A stretch of 42,839 bases of DNA from Acidobacteriaceae bacterium (GTDB lineage: Bacteria > Acidobacteriota > Terriglobia > Terriglobales > Acidobacteriaceae). A program made the position numbers and the translations under genes. Each line of letters begins with the position of its first letter. Position 1 is the stretch's first letter. The DNA lies in the NCBI GenBank assembly GCA_027307045.1, contig DAHUXR010000032.1, positions 1 through 42,839 of the forward strand, written 5' to 3'. This document shows, in pieces, positions 42,524-42,839 of the stretch. The notes under the pieces are model-generated. The model had not been told where the DNA came from, ran no database searches, and saw nothing but the letters and a program-made list of their open reading frames with translations.

Positions 42524-42839
42524 AACCATTGCCAAGCAACAAACAAATAGCGAATTAGATGCTTCTTTCCCGCGAAAACCGCGATATACCGCTATTTTGC
42601 GAAGTAAATGTTATTGCCCGGATTTCCCTTGACTCAACAGCGAACAAACGGTAAATTTAGAGATTCGCTCCAGAGCGGAAAATAGTGCCGTGTGACGGTC
42701 TTTGAAAATCTAGCAATCAGCACTCAGTAGTCAGCAATCAGCCAGAAAACCCAAAGCCTTTAAACCACAGCGCGGCGGAGCCGCAACCAAAAAGAAACAT
42801 CCACCACGGAGACAGCGGAGACGCGGAGAGCAACAGTAA
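42524..42839. other. 316-base spacer at the right edge with short repeats
   Basis: AGCAATCAG occurs twice (42712-42720 and 42732-42740) around ACTCAGTAGTC words, and the CACGGAGA/GCGGAG repeat described at 8334-8372 recurs at 42803-42830. There is no gene signature before the window ends. Confidence 0.5.

Overview
The window looks like a chromosomal segment of a soil-type Acidobacteriota (Terriglobia-like) genome. This rests on moderately high GC, several small acidobacterial-style proteins with zinc-ribbon or anchor-D character, a TamA/SurA/TamB envelope cluster, and very repeat-rich intergenic spacers. The assignment is inference from gene content and style; no database search was possible. 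No rRNA, tRNA or CRISPR array was seen.

Layout. 1-9.4 kb: a truncated secreted protein gene, two small zinc-ligand proteins, a large periplasmic TPR protein, purH, an internally deleted D-aminoacylase-type amidohydrolase pseudogene, a STAS-domain protein next to a glutaminyl-peptide cyclotransferase, another zinc-ribbon protein and a secreted Ig-like protein. 9.7-13.5 kb: acyl-CoA metabolism (thiolase, 3-hydroxyacyl-CoA dehydrogenase, enoyl-CoA hydratase), interrupted by an AT-richer conserved hypothetical gene. 13.5-20.8 kb: housekeeping genes (DUF2007-type protein, a VOC-lumazine synthase fusion, nusB, purM, purN, dut, tyrS), then a RAYT transposase with its REP palindromes, a lipid kinase and an HU/IHF-type protein. 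20.8-32.5 kb: a secreted low-complexity protein, a MoeB/ThiF enzyme, then the envelope cluster Omp85 (about seven POTRA-like units, frameshifted), SurA-like chaperone, TamB, with pcm and a UbiA-type prenyltransferase behind. 32.5-39.4 kb: a frameshifted hydantoinase-B-like gene, an AsmA protein, a membrane-anchored TPR protein, a YtxH protein and a frameshifted small secreted protein. 39.5-42.5 kb: an AT-richer two-gene module in which an N6-adenine DNA methyltransferase overlaps a PIN-domain (VapC-like) nuclease.

The most interesting signals are: (i) the methyltransferase-PIN module, a candidate uncharacterised defence or addiction unit; (ii) a family of foldback, MITE-like intergenic elements whose left ends lie at or inside the stop codons of four genes (thiolase, hydroxyacyl-CoA dehydrogenase, nusB, dut); (iii) the VOC-RibH fusion; (iv) the RAYT/REP unit; (v) a seven-POTRA Omp85 in an operon with SurA-like and TamB proteins; and (vi) three reading-frame breaks, all shifting the frame in the same direction, which raise the question of real decay versus sequence error.
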